Assembly: GCF_028737195.1 (NCBI RefSeq)
Contig: NZ_JAQZAJ010000001.1
Coordinates: 372,001 to 436,000, forward strand
Direction: 5' to 3'
DNA: 64,000 bases
Source of the DNA: Pseudovibrio exalbescens
GTDB taxonomy: Bacteria; Pseudomonadota; Alphaproteobacteria; Rhizobiales; Stappiaceae
Under the pieces are notes generated by a model. The model had not been told where the DNA came from. It was given only the letters and a program-made list of their open reading frames with translations, and searched no databases. Every line of letters starts with the position of its first letter. Within the stretch, counting starts at the first letter, position 1. Positions 20,982 to 31,571 of the stretch are shown in pieces. The position numbers and the translations under genes were made by a program.

Positions 20982-23015
20982 ATGGTGGCAAACCCTGGAC
21001 GCCTTCAGGCAACTTATACCAGCGGCGAACTGGACGTTTTGCTGCATGATCGTACCGAGCTGAAGTATTTTGGCTCTGGTGCCCGGTTGATGGAAAACGT
21101 GGAAGTGGCCCCGCAAGGCGGGTTTTCGGTCCGCCACGGAACACGACGCATTGCAGCTCTCCCCGGTGATGCTGCCAGAGAGATCTCGTTTGTTGCCAGC
21201 GATGGAACAGCCTATGACCTGTTGCTCTCTGCCGGGCTATTGCGGGTTTATCTGAACGGCGCACAAGTTGACAGCCTGACTTTGCCTTACACGGAAGCGC
21301 AGGTGCGTGAGCTCAATTATGCGCAGCAACTGGATACGTTGTTGCTGTTTCACATGGACGTTAAGCCGCGCAGGGTCATACACAAGGGCACTTCGACCTG
21401 GGAAATCGGCGAGCTGCCGTTTCGCAATCTGCCGACCTTTGATTATGGCGACACCTACACCAATGGCACGCCGGCGGAATGGGAACTGGAGTTTGTTGGG
21501 CTGGGCAGCTCTACGGTGTTTCAGCTGACGGTATCCGGTGAAGAAACCCGGTCGATGACGTATTCCAGCATCGACAATGCCCGAACGGAAATTGAGGCGG
21601 CCGTGCAGGACCTGCCCAGTGTGCGCGATGGCATTACGGTGACCAAGACCAGCGGCAATCGCATCAGCATCAAGTTTTCCGGCGATGGCAATGAAGGGGA
21701 TGGCTGGGCGGTGTCTGGCCGATCCATCAACAAGGCGGATGCTGCCATTGTGGCCTACAAGAAAACCGTGGGTGTTGCGCCGGGTGAACCGGTTATTTCG
21801 GAGGCGCGGGGTTGGCCGCGCTGCGGGACGTTCTACCAGCAGCGGCTGTTGGTGGGCGGTTTCAAGAGTTTGCCCAATGCCTGGATGGCAAGTGTTTCCG
21901 GCGACTACTGGAATTTTGATGATCGTTTGGATGAAGCCAACGGCGCGTTCCTGGTGATCACGGATACGCCGGGAGGTGAAGCGGTGGAGCGCATTGTAGC
22001 GGGCCGCAACATGCTGCTTTTTACAACACAAGGGGAATACTGGCTGTCTGATCGGGCCTTGTCGAAAACCAGTGCGCCGGTGCTGGTGAAGTCTTCGACC
22101 CACGGGGCTGCGCCGGGTGTGCCTATTGTTGAGAACGAAGGGGCGGCGATCTTCTCTCACAAGAATGCAGGCGTGATTTCCGAGTTTCGATACACGGATG
22201 TTGACGGCAACTTTGTCGCCATGCCGATCAGCCTGCTTGCGGCGCATTTGTTTAACGGCATTCAGGATATGGCGCTGCGCCGGTCCCGGTTTTCCAACGA
22301 TGCGAACCTTTTGGCGGTCTGTGAAACGAGCGGCAATCTGCGCTTTGGGCACTTGCTGCGGGAACAGGATGTGACTGCGTTCACACGGGTGAGCGGCATG
22401 CTGACGAAAGCAGTGGCGGTCAACGGGCGCAATGAGTTGATGGCGGTAACCGAGCGCACGGTGGCCGGGCAGCCGGCGCGGGCGCTGGAGCGCTTCGAGC
22501 GTGGGTTGCTGCTTGATGATGCTGTGGACCTGACCCTGTCGCCAGCCAGTGAGGATGTAACCGGCTTGTCCCAATACGAAGGCGAGGAGGTTTGGTGTCT
22601 GGCTGATGGCAATGTCTTCGGCCCGTTTGTCGTTGATGCGGGAAAGATCCGCCTGCCGGTGGCGTCTTCCAACCTCACGATTGGGCGTTGGAGCCCGCCA
22701 CGGGTCCAAACCCTGCCGCTGCCACGAGACGTAGGGGGCGGCATGGTGGTGCGGCGCAAGGGGCGTATCCACTCACTCTGGGTTTCGGTGGTTGATACCA
22801 CCAGTCTGGCGGTGCGGGTGGCGGATCGTGTTTGGGATATTCCGCTGCGCCGGTTTGGTTCACCGGTTGACGTACCTGAACTGGCCTTAGGCTTTACTGG
22901 CGTAATCCCGTTGCGCGGGCTGCCTGGCTACACGGATGAGCCTACGGTTGAAATCACCCAGGTGCGGCCCGGCCGCCTCACGGTGCGGTCGATTACGCTG
23001 GAAGCGGATCTTTAA
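20982..23015 (+). CDS. Tail tubular protein B (gp12-like nozzle)
   Basis: A 677-residue beta-rich protein of the size of T7-like nozzle proteins. The start, in a MVANPGRLQATYTSGELD context, and the segments GGFSVRHGTRRIAAL, WPRCGTFYQQRLLVGGF and MASVSGDYWNFDD are typical of this family. It follows tail tubular A with a one-base spacing and is itself followed by the internal virion genes. It forms the tail tube tip and likely carries fibre attachment sites. Confidence 0.85.
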   Translation: MVANPGRLQATYTSGELDVLLHDRTELKYFGSGARLMENVEVAPQGGFSVRHGTRRIAALPGDAAREISFVASDGTAYDLLLSAGLLRVYLNGAQVDSLTLPYTEAQVRELNYAQQLDTLLLFHMDVKPRRVIHKGTSTWEIGELPFRNLPTFDYGDTYTNGTPAEWELEFVGLGSSTVFQLTVSGEETRSMTYSSIDNARTEIEAAVQDLPSVRDGITVTKTSGNRISIKFSGDGNEGDGWAVSGRSINKADAAIVAYKKTVGVAPGEPVISEARGWPRCGTFYQQRLLVGGFKSLPNAWMASVSGDYWNFDDRLDEANGAFLVITDTPGGEAVERIVAGRNMLLFTTQGEYWLSDRALSKTSAPVLVKSSTHGAAPGVPIVENEGAAIFSHKNAGVISEFRYTDVDGNFVAMPISLLAAHLFNGIQDMALRRSRFSNDANLLAVCETSGNLRFGHLLREQDVTAFTRVSGMLTKAVAVNGRNELMAVTERTVAGQPARALERFERGLLLDDAVDLTLSPASEDVTGLSQYEGEEVWCLADGNVFGPFVVDAGKIRLPVASSNLTIGRWSPPRVQTLPLPRDVGGGMVVRRKGRIHSLWVSVVDTTSLAVRVADRVWDIPLRRFGSPVDVPELALGFTGVIPLRGLPGYTDEPTVEITQVRPGRLTVRSITLEADL

Positions 23016-23027
23016 AAGGGGGCGCAG

Positions 23028-23582
23028 ATGGAACTGGCGTTATCGGCCATTGGGTCGTTTTTCGGTGGTGGTGCGGGGGCCGGTGCTGCAGCTGGTGCCG
23101 GCGCTGCCGCAAGTGCCGGGGCTGGCCTGTTTGGAACGGGTATCACGGCAACGCAGGTACTTTCAGGCGTGGCGGGCGTGGCTTCGGTTCTTGGGTCGAT
23201 GGCAGCCACAAATGCCAAGGCGGACCAACTGGAGATGCAGGCGCAGGACGCGGACCGGGCCGCGGTTGATGAGGCAACCAAAGGGTATCAACGCACGACC
23301 AATCTAAAGCGGGAACTGGCCAAGGCTCTTGGTGACAACGACGTGCGATTTGCGGCGGCGGGCATCGATCTTTCCAGCGGTATCGCTGCCGACAATCGGC
23401 AGAAACTGGAAGAACGCGCTTCACAGGAAATCAGCATTGACCGCGCGGATACGGACGCCCGCGTGGCGATCCAGAAGGCGCGGGCAGCCGGCTATCGACG
23501 TGTTGCCGGTTCGACCCGGCGCAGCGGCCTGCTGTCGGCGGTTGGCTCGGGTGTTTCAACAGGCATCAGTTTGGCGGGGTAA
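23028..23582 (+). CDS. Internal virion protein B-like (gp14-like)
   Basis: A 184-residue protein with a glycine/alanine-rich hydrophobic N-terminus (SFFGGGAGAGAAAGAGAAAS) followed by a long charged coiled-coil stretch (ADQLEMQAQDADRAAVDEAT). The layout matches the ejected gp14-type protein, which forms the outer-membrane pore during DNA ejection. It follows the nozzle gene and precedes the two large internal proteins, in T7 order. Confidence 0.75.
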   Translation: MELALSAIGSFFGGGAGAGAAAGAGAAASAGAGLFGTGITATQVLSGVAGVASVLGSMAATNAKADQLEMQAQDADRAAVDEATKGYQRTTNLKRELAKALGDNDVRFAAAGIDLSSGIAADNRQKLEERASQEISIDRADTDARVAIQKARAAGYRRVAGSTRRSGLLSAVGSGVSTGISLAG

Positions 23583-23588
23583 TCAGGA

Positions 23589-26309
23589 ATGGTGAACTAT
23601 CGGGCGCAGTCTCCCGGCAAGTTGCGGGAGTTTCGTGGGCAGGGACAGGTGAGCGCCAAGCCGGGGGCGGCGGTGAGTACCAATGCGGCAGCGGACGGGT
23701 GGAGCCGTTTTGCTTCGGCAACGGCGGGCCTTTCAAACCAGTTGGGGCAGATTGCAAAAAAGCAGGCCGTTCACCAAGCCAGTGAAGCCGGGCTTGAGGC
23801 TGGGCTTTCTGCGCGCACTGCCGTTGCCTATCAGGGGCCGGAAGCGGTGGTCAACGCTTCGCTCGTTGACAAAGTTGTTGGCGTTGAGAGCGGTGGCAAC
23901 ACGACTGCCAAGAACCCCAGATCATCAGCCACGGGGCTGGGTCAGTTTATTGCCAGCACCTGGCTGCAAGAGATTCGGCGCCAACGGCCGGACCTAGCAA
24001 AAGGCAAGGGGGATGACGAACTGTTGGCGCTGCGCACGGATGGCGCACTGTCCCGCGAATTGGCGGGCGGATATCTGTCATCGATCACGGAGCAGTTGAA
24101 GGCGGCGGGCCATAGCCCAACAGATGGTGATGTGTACCTGGGGTATTTTCTTGGACCGGGCGGGGCCAAGGCTGTTTTGGGGGCAAGCCCGGATGAGCCC
24201 GTTGTTGACGCGCTTTCCCGTGCTGTTGGCGTGAAACAGGCGCAGCGCATGCTGAATGCAAACCCGAGTATTTTGCCTGGCAAGACGGCCGGAGAGGTGC
24301 GCGGTTGGGCGGCAAAAAAGATGGGACTGAAGGTGGCCCAGGCGGACACCAGTCTTGCCCTGCGGCGCGATGGGACGGCGGCCGGCGATGCCTATGACCG
24401 GGCCGCACTTTCGCAGTTTTCGTGGCGATTGACTTCGGACATCGATGGCGCGCTGTCTCAGGCCTATGAGGCGCACAAGGATGATCCGGCGGCACTGCGT
24501 GAGGCTTTCGAGGAAATCGAGAGTGGCACGCTGGCGGCCTTTGATGATCCGGAGTTACAGGCGCTTGCACAAAAGACCTTTGCCAAGCGGCGGGGTGTAT
24601 ACGAGCGCGGTGCGGACAAGGCGGCGGCCAAGGCGCTGCTGGATGAGCAGCGGGCAGATGCCAATGCGGCGCTTGATACGGGCCTGACCGCGCTCCAGCG
24701 AGAGGCCTATCTGGCGGCAAGTGACCCTGAAGGGCAGGCTGCGCTGGAAACGCGGCTGGCAAGTCTTGCCGGCATTTTGGAGCAGGCCGAAGCAACCGGG
24801 GCCGTGAGTGCAGTGGAGGCGCAGCGCACGCGGGCGAAGATGACCGAGGTTTCAGCACGGGCGCAGGTGCGCGGTGTTGCCGATACGCTGGAAAGTGCCG
24901 AGGAGCGGCTGGCTTATGCGGACGGTCTGATGGATGCCTGGGCCAGCGGCGAGGGTCCGGTGGCGGACCTTGATATGGACGGGGTGCGCACCCTGTCCGG
25001 AGAGATCGCCAGAGCGGCGCGGGCGGAGATCAGCGCCAAGAAGAGCGAGACCAATCTTGCGGCCGTGCGCATGAAGCGGCTGGTGGATAGTGATGTAGCC
25101 TCAATCCGGGAGACCGGAGCGTCGGTTTCTTATGGTGGTGACGCGCTGAACGTTGACCATGTTTCGGCGTTGCTAAGCGAAAAGGATACGCTGAAGTGGC
25201 TTGCTGAGCGTAAACAGGCTGCCGCGTTTCATGATGCCACCCAAAGCATGGCGCAGCTTCCTGAAGACGAAGTTCTGGCGCGGGTGGATGCATTGGAGCC
25301 GCAGGCGGGTTCTCCCGACTATGAAAGCCAGGCGGCGCTTTATGATGATGTGGCAGATGCGGCCGGCGATATCCTCAAGCTGCGCAAAAACGATCCGGCG
25401 CTAGCGGCCTCTGAAGCCTTTCCCGAACTTGAACAACTGGACAAGGAAACGGATCGCTCTGATCCGGAGGCGATGCAAAGGCTGATTGAGGCGCGCCTGG
25501 ATGCACAAGGGGCAATTGGCCTCGCCCGTATCAGCCAGCAGCCCCTGACGAAGCGCGAGATACGGCAAGAGCGATTGTTGTTCTTGAACACCATGTTGCC
25601 GTTTCTGGACGCCAAGAGTGGGCTTAATGATGACCGGCAATCGGTGCTGCAGGAATACGCCGAGATGATGACGGACCGCTTTGGGGCCCATGCTGCGCGC
25701 GTTACTGAACAGCTCTCGGCTTCCTACAACTTCTCAGAGAGCGGGACCAGGCTTATTGGCGGTGTGGCGAGCATGCTGGCGCGTGGAAGAGTGCCCGGCA
25801 TGACGGAAGTCGAAAGTGTTGCTGATGCCGTCGAGGCGGCCCGTGCTGAGGCCGCATATGGCAATGCCCCGACGGTCGATGAGGATGCGGGCCCCGTCAA
25901 GTTTGATAGCCGATTACAGCGCGGGGTGATTGGCCTTGGTGTGGCCGGTGTGACGGGTGAGCGCTCGGCACCGCAACAGTCGACCGAAAAGGAAAGCCGG
26001 TCACTCATGGACAGCCGGTTCATGCGCACGGGTGGCGGTGTGGATGTACCGGCCGAGCAGAAGGCGACCGATCCGGTTGCCATGACAACCGGCCATGTGG
26101 AGTGGCTTTTGGCCAACCCACAAGCCTCTCAGGCATTTGACGGTATTTTTGGAGAAGGGGCTGCTGCCGACGTGTTGGGCCGCTTTGACGTTTCACAGAG
26201 CATGGGTGCGCCAGTTGAGCAGGGCGGCCTGACCGTAAGGGGCCGCAACGGGGCGACCTTCATTCCAGCTGATGAACTTGCAAAGGAGTATGGCCGTGGC
26301 CGCCGATGA
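23589..26309 (+). CDS. Internal virion protein with lytic transglycosylase domain
   Basis: A 906-residue ejection protein. Residues about 90-200 hold an SLT-type lysozyme-like domain: the catalytic Glu100 in VVGVESGGN, then SSATGLGQFIASTWLQ and VYLGYFLGPGGAKAVL. The remaining 700 residues are helical and alanine-rich. In T7 the peptidoglycan-cutting activity is in gp16; here it lies in the protein encoded before the largest one. It would open the cell wall for the DNA channel. Its end overlaps the next gene by 20 bases. Confidence 0.85.
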   Translation: MVNYRAQSPGKLREFRGQGQVSAKPGAAVSTNAAADGWSRFASATAGLSNQLGQIAKKQAVHQASEAGLEAGLSARTAVAYQGPEAVVNASLVDKVVGVESGGNTTAKNPRSSATGLGQFIASTWLQEIRRQRPDLAKGKGDDELLALRTDGALSRELAGGYLSSITEQLKAAGHSPTDGDVYLGYFLGPGGAKAVLGASPDEPVVDALSRAVGVKQAQRMLNANPSILPGKTAGEVRGWAAKKMGLKVAQADTSLALRRDGTAAGDAYDRAALSQFSWRLTSDIDGALSQAYEAHKDDPAALREAFEEIESGTLAAFDDPELQALAQKTFAKRRGVYERGADKAAAKALLDEQRADANAALDTGLTALQREAYLAASDPEGQAALETRLASLAGILEQAEATGAVSAVEAQRTRAKMTEVSARAQVRGVADTLESAEERLAYADGLMDAWASGEGPVADLDMDGVRTLSGEIARAARAEISAKKSETNLAAVRMKRLVDSDVASIRETGASVSYGGDALNVDHVSALLSEKDTLKWLAERKQAAAFHDATQSMAQLPEDEVLARVDALEPQAGSPDYESQAALYDDVADAAGDILKLRKNDPALAASEAFPELEQLDKETDRSDPEAMQRLIEARLDAQGAIGLARISQQPLTKREIRQERLLFLNTMLPFLDAKSGLNDDRQSVLQEYAEMMTDRFGAHAARVTEQLSASYNFSESGTRLIGGVASMLARGRVPGMTEVESVADAVEAARAEAAYGNAPTVDEDAGPVKFDSRLQRGVIGLGVAGVTGERSAPQQSTEKESRSLMDSRFMRTGGGVDVPAEQKATDPVAMTTGHVEWLLANPQASQAFDGIFGEGAAADVLGRFDVSQSMGAPVEQGGLTVRGRNGATFIPADELAKEYGRGRR

Positions 26310-29300
26310 CATTCAAAGCCAGATTGATGAACTTTTGGAAGCGGGCAAGACCGGTTCGCCGGTTGCCTTTGGTCACGCCCTGCGTGCCGGCCCCCGGCGT
26401 TCGCTGGCGGATCGCTTTGCGATCAACTTTGAGGCCGGCCAACGCTACAACACGCTGGCCGGTGCTGCGGTGGATACACAGTTTCCGGAGGAGCGGGCCC
26501 AGTTTGATGACGAGTATGCCGGGTTTGAGGCATGGGACGGGTTTATTGAAGGCCTGACGGCGCTGTCCGGACAGTTGGCGGGATCGGCGCTTGCGGTCGA
26601 AAACTTTATTCCTGTGGGGCTTGGAGCCAAGATGTTGCGCGGCGGCCAGGTTGGTTACAACACGTTGCGCGCCCGCATTTTTGCCGGAGCCGTGGATGCT
26701 GGCATAACCAACCTGGCTGTTGACAGTGCGATCCAGGGAATGGAAGTGGGTTCAGGTTATCGGGAAGGATTTTCCGCCACTGATCTTGCCGCTTCAACTG
26801 CACTGGGCTCTGTGGCAGGTGGTGCCTTTGGAGCTGTGAGCCGCAGCCCTGCGGGCACTCCAGCCAAGGTTGAGGCGGTAGCCGGGCAACTGGAAAAAGG
26901 CGCAGAGGCGCTGCCCGCGCAGCGTACGCCACTGGATGCCAGCGTGCGGCAATCCGTGCCAGAGGAGGGCACAACCGCATCGCCCCGCCAGCCGCTTGAT
27001 GTGACCCTGCGGCCACGGCCCGCACCTGATCGGGGTGTTTCCATTGCCGCATCCGCCAAGGCTGAGGCGTTGCCTGCCGAGGAACGCATTGCACGCGGGT
27101 TCAGGTTTTTTGATGAAGAGGCACCTGTGCCAGACGCCCCCCGCTCAGAGGACGGTACTCCAAAGGCGCTGGGGGATCAGTTGTTTGAGGAGGTTGGTCT
27201 TGCACAGCCCGAAGTGAAGGCCATGGCGGAGCCACCTGCGGCCAAGCCAGAGGATGTGCTGACTGATGGGCCGTTTGGTCCTGTGATTGATGCCAAGGCC
27301 TATGCGGGCAATTGGCAGGGGCTTGTTGCCCGCCTTTCGGAGATGGAAAGCGGTGAGGCGCGCGGGGCGCTGCAGCATCCGGAGGTTGGGCCGATTGATT
27401 TGATGTGGGGCTATTATGATGCGGAGGTGGACAAGGGGTTTGGCCTCAAAAAGTTGAAGGACAAACATCCTGAGGTTGTCGATGACTTGCCTGAGATCGT
27501 CGCTGGTAGTGAGGTTTACTACAATGATGGCGGGCGGGTTAAGCTCAAGAACGACAAGTATCGGTCCATTGTCAATCTTCAGTATGATGGACGGGACAAG
27601 GTGTGGCTCATCACGTCCTACGACAACACGCTGCCACGAAAGAAAGGGAAGCAGCGGCGTGCTGATGGAGATTCGACGTCCCACCGCAGTTACCAGGCAG
27701 ATACGAACTCTTCTTCTGCCTCGCCGCCGGAGAGTAGATTATCACAAGATCCAGTCGCGGACCAAGGCGGATCCTTACGTGGTGATCGAGGGAGCGATAC
27801 AACCAAGGCCCGGTTGACCGGTGCCTTGGGCCAGCCAAGTAGGCCGGACCAGGGGCGGACCACCGCGCAGGCCGTCAACAAGCCGCAGGCACTTGCCCGG
27901 GTTTCTGATCTGGCGCAGCGGTTGAGCGATGTGACGAAGTTGACCGCGACGCGGCAAGGGCGCTTTGGCCCTCGTGCGCCGGGGAGCGGCAAGCCGCTTG
28001 GAACCTACAACCTGCGCAGTGGTGTGGTGCGCATCCGCCACCAGGATGACTTTGACACCTTTGCCCATGAGGTGGGGCACCACATTGAGGAGCGTTTCAA
28101 GGAAGATGTCCTGGATCTGTTTCAGCGCCACCCGCTGGAGCTGGAACGGTTGGCCTATCCGGGTGTTCCTGACGAGCTGAAACTGACGGAAGGCTTTGCC
28201 GAGTTCTTCCGTCTCTACATGACAAACCGAGCGTTCCTAAAAGAAAAAGTTACCAGTCTTTTCAACCGCTTCGAGAGCCTTCTTGCAAAAAAAGATAAGG
28301 CACTTAAGGCCGAGATCGATGATATCTATCTTGCTTACCAGGACTGGATTTTTGCCCCCAGCTCTCAAGTAGTTGATGCAACCATTGTCAGTAGCAAGAA
28401 GCCCGGACCGTTCAAAAAGTTCAGCGAGAGTATCAAACGATATGGACTAGGGGGCACAATTGCCGAGCGGCTTTACACTGCCTATGGTTCCGTTCTGGAT
28501 GACTTTAACCCCATCAAACGTGCGGTGCGGGAGTTGTTGCGGATGCACCACGCCAATACGGGAGAAGTGTTTGACCTGAAGGTGGCCGACGATGCGGGCA
28601 AGCTTGTCGATCTAACGAGGGGCGCTCAGCAGCGCGGGCATATGGATTTGATGTATGGGGTGCATGGCTATCGAACACTCGCCCCTGAAAGTCGCGGTAT
28701 GCATGATGCGCTTGCGGTGGCGCATGGGCCGGGTAAAAACCGCTTTTCCAAGTACGATGAGGACGTGGTGACGAACCTGGGCGCTTATCTTTGGTCGCGG
28801 CGCGTCGTGTTTGAATGGGAGCGATATGAGGCTGGCGAGATACCTAACCCCCCGGACAAGCTGAGCAAGGGGGATCATCTTACGAACATCGCTGAAACGG
28901 AAGCCGCCAGCCCGCAGTTCATCGAGGCGGCCGAGATTGTCTATGAGTTCGTGCGGGCCTTATGGAAAAAGAAGCTGGATTCGGGCCTGATCAACAAGGA
29001 GACATATGAGGCGGGCTTGCGGATCCGGGACTATGTGCCCGGATTGCGCGCTTTTGACTATGATGGCGATCCGGTTGGTAGTGGCGGCCGGGGTGCGAAA
29101 GGAGCCGCGCCGGCGACATTGGGCGACAAGCGTTTCAAGGGATCGAGCAGGGACGTGATCAATCCGCTGGAGACCATCATGGCGGATGTCTATGAGACGA
29201 ATGCGGCCATTGCTCGCAACGATGTGGTGAAGGCACTGGCAAAGCTGGCTCGGGTGGCGGGCCCTGGAGCGGGCCGGGTGGCCGAATTGGTGCCCGCGCA

Positions 29301-31509
29301 TGAAATCCGGGCACTGGTTGTTGATCCACTGGAAGCGCTCAAGAGCGCGGGTGAACGTGCTGGCCTGAGACCTGCCGAGGTGGAGATGATGGCGGACAGC
29401 ATGGAGGGCGTTCTGGGGGATGCAAAGGCCACCTTGTTCCGACCAGAGCAAACCAATGCCAAGGGCGAACCCATCATCTTTTTCCGGGAGGGCGGCCAGA
29501 TCAAAGCCTTGCGGCTGGCGGATGGTCAGTTCGGGCAAGAGATGATGGGGGCATTTTCCATGATGAGCCCGCAGCAAAGCCATTTGTTTACCCGGTTGTT
29601 GGCCGGACCCGCTCTGGTGCTGCGACAAGGCATTACCACGCACCCCATGTTCATTCTCGTCAACGTTGTGCGAGATCTGATGACCTCGTTCGTTTACTAC
29701 GATGACCCGCTGAGGATGGCTGGCAACATCGGGCGGGGCTTTTGGGATGAGGTGAGTAACAGCAAGATGGCGCAGGAGTATAATGCGCTTGGCGGTATCA
29801 TGGGAGGTGCTAACTCGGCATCTGTTCGCGACGGGTTGGTGGAGCGCGACTTGAATGCGTTGCGCGCCAAAGGCTGGCTGGCGCGCCGGGTTTCGAGCTG
29901 GAAGGCGTTTCTTGAGCTCACCGAAGTGTCCGAGACTTCAGTTCGAGTGGGACTGACACGCACCTTCAAGAATGAGGCCATGAAGCGGGGGCTGAGCGAA
30001 ATGGAGGCTGCGCTGGAGGCCGTGTGGCGCGCGCGTGATCACATCAATTTTGACCGGCGCGGGCACCAGATGACCGGGCTTAACCGCGTGGTGCCTTTCC
30101 TGAATGCGGCCTTGCAGGGCACGGACAAATTTGCGCGCCACATGGTGGTGCCGTTTGTACGCAAGATGCGGGGTGACATAGTCAGCGCCGAAGACGGGCG
30201 GGCGCTAAATACGGCGAGCAAAGCCTGGGCACGGCTGGCGGCCGTGACCGTGGCCGGCATGGGCTTGCATGCCCTGATGAGTAAGCATGAAAAATACAGC
30301 GGCTTTCACGAGTATACGCGTGCCACCCACTGGATGTTGAAGTTTGGTGAGGAGTGGTTTGCAATTCCCAAGCCATTTGAAATGGCGGCGGTGATCAACG
30401 CGGCCGAAGCGGCGTGGGATGCTTTTGCCAAACAAGACCCAACGGCGGCCGAGCGCTGGATTGAAGGCTTGATGCATGTGGCGGTGCCGCCAAACATCAT
30501 GGAAAGTAACCCGGTCGTTCGATCCTATTTTGAAGTACGCGCAAACAAGGATTTTTTCACCGATCGGGAAATCGTGCCGGCTCACCTGCGCGGTCTGGAA
30601 CCTGCCTTACAGTATACGGAGCGGACGGGAAAGTTTGCCAAACAACTGGGCGCTGCTCTTGATATGTCTCCTGCCGTTGTCGAGCAGGTTATACTGAACT
30701 TTTCTGGCAGTTGGGGGCGAAGTCTCAGCGCCCTTTACGAGTATACCGATGAGACGCGGCTGGGGAACAGCCTGGATGACATGCCGTTTGTAATGCGGAT
30801 CGCCAAAGACCCGTCCAAGGGGTCGCGAGATGTTCGTAAGTTCTGGGATCTGATGGCTCCTACAGGGGGACGGTTTGAGCAAGTGGCTCAGAGCTATCGG
30901 GCCATAGTGGAGGGCGGTGATGCGGCTGGCGCTGCGGCTTATCTTGCCGAGTTGACAGAAAACGAGCGGGCTTATGTCACGGCGAGTATGCTGCCTGCAA
31001 GCGCGCGGCGTCTGCATCCGATGGTGCGTGCGCGCAGTGTCATGCGGGCGGCTTCTGCCTTGCGCAAGGAGCTGCGCGGGCCCTATATCACCTCCGCCTT
31101 TGCCCGAACGGATTTTAAGGAGCTTTCCGCCGCCGATCGAGGCGCGGCCAATGACATTCTCCAGGAGCTTGCGATGGCAGAGGCGCGCAATGCGCTGATT
31201 GCCCTTGGCGTGCCGGGGTGGGCGCATCAAAAGCCCATGGATACGGCGAGCTATCACCGGGAGCTACAGGGCCTTTCGCCTGTTCTGTTCCAGGCACTGG
31301 CAGACAGGTTTGCCACGGCGCGGGTGTGGCCGGCAAAGCAAGTGATCCTTAGTTGGCCGGAGTTGAAAAAACGACTGTTGATGGATGGCACCGACGCGGT
31401 GACTGTTGATCTTGAGGTCGTTGCCGAGGCGGGCGGGCCGGAACTCGCCGGGTTTAAAATCGGCCGCTCTGAAAAGCCGGCGGTGCCGGGCCTGCGAGTG
31501 CGTCCCTGA
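26290..31509 (+). CDS. Giant internal virion protein with nuclease and metallopeptidase modules
   Basis: The start is ATG 26290 behind AAAGGAG, which makes a 1739-residue protein. Residues about 345-450 look like a PBECR-type RNase domain (GPIDLMWG at 367-374, LKDKHPEVV, YRSIVNLQYDGRDKVWLITS, then a serine-rich stretch). Residues 593-597 are HEVGH with Glu634 in LTEGFAEFF, a zinc metallopeptidase pattern. The C-terminal 900 residues resemble the large polyvalent-protein associated domains of phage ejection proteins. It should enter the host with the DNA. The module names rest on family knowledge. Enzyme activity is untested. Confidence 0.82.
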   Translation: MAVAADDIQSQIDELLEAGKTGSPVAFGHALRAGPRRSLADRFAINFEAGQRYNTLAGAAVDTQFPEERAQFDDEYAGFEAWDGFIEGLTALSGQLAGSALAVENFIPVGLGAKMLRGGQVGYNTLRARIFAGAVDAGITNLAVDSAIQGMEVGSGYREGFSATDLAASTALGSVAGGAFGAVSRSPAGTPAKVEAVAGQLEKGAEALPAQRTPLDASVRQSVPEEGTTASPRQPLDVTLRPRPAPDRGVSIAASAKAEALPAEERIARGFRFFDEEAPVPDAPRSEDGTPKALGDQLFEEVGLAQPEVKAMAEPPAAKPEDVLTDGPFGPVIDAKAYAGNWQGLVARLSEMESGEARGALQHPEVGPIDLMWGYYDAEVDKGFGLKKLKDKHPEVVDDLPEIVAGSEVYYNDGGRVKLKNDKYRSIVNLQYDGRDKVWLITSYDNTLPRKKGKQRRADGDSTSHRSYQADTNSSSASPPESRLSQDPVADQGGSLRGDRGSDTTKARLTGALGQPSRPDQGRTTAQAVNKPQALARVSDLAQRLSDVTKLTATRQGRFGPRAPGSGKPLGTYNLRSGVVRIRHQDDFDTFAHEVGHHIEERFKEDVLDLFQRHPLELERLAYPGVPDELKLTEGFAEFFRLYMTNRAFLKEKVTSLFNRFESLLAKKDKALKAEIDDIYLAYQDWIFAPSSQVVDATIVSSKKPGPFKKFSESIKRYGLGGTIAERLYTAYGSVLDDFNPIKRAVRELLRMHHANTGEVFDLKVADDAGKLVDLTRGAQQRGHMDLMYGVHGYRTLAPESRGMHDALAVAHGPGKNRFSKYDEDVVTNLGAYLWSRRVVFEWERYEAGEIPNPPDKLSKGDHLTNIAETEAASPQFIEAAEIVYEFVRALWKKKLDSGLINKETYEAGLRIRDYVPGLRAFDYDGDPVGSGGRGAKGAAPATLGDKRFKGSSRDVINPLETIMADVYETNAAIARNDVVKALAKLARVAGPGAGRVAELVPAHEIRALVVDPLEALKSAGERAGLRPAEVEMMADSMEGVLGDAKATLFRPEQTNAKGEPIIFFREGGQIKALRLADGQFGQEMMGAFSMMSPQQSHLFTRLLAGPALVLRQGITTHPMFILVNVVRDLMTSFVYYDDPLRMAGNIGRGFWDEVSNSKMAQEYNALGGIMGGANSASVRDGLVERDLNALRAKGWLARRVSSWKAFLELTEVSETSVRVGLTRTFKNEAMKRGLSEMEAALEAVWRARDHINFDRRGHQMTGLNRVVPFLNAALQGTDKFARHMVVPFVRKMRGDIVSAEDGRALNTASKAWARLAAVTVAGMGLHALMSKHEKYSGFHEYTRATHWMLKFGEEWFAIPKPFEMAAVINAAEAAWDAFAKQDPTAAERWIEGLMHVAVPPNIMESNPVVRSYFEVRANKDFFTDREIVPAHLRGLEPALQYTERTGKFAKQLGAALDMSPAVVEQVILNFSGSWGRSLSALYEYTDETRLGNSLDDMPFVMRIAKDPSKGSRDVRKFWDLMAPTGGRFEQVAQSYRAIVEGGDAAGAAAYLAELTENERAYVTASMLPASARRLHPMVRARSVMRAASALRKELRGPYITSAFARTDFKELSAADRGAANDILQELAMAEARNALIALGVPGWAHQKPMDTASYHRELQGLSPVLFQALADRFATARVWPAKQVILSWPELKKRLLMDGTDAVTVDLEVVAEAGGPELAGFKIGRSEKPAVPGLRVRP

Positions 31510-31571
31510 TCGATTGACGGGCTGGCCGGCATGACAGCATGGCGCTTGAGATTAAACAGGACAGGCACGCC

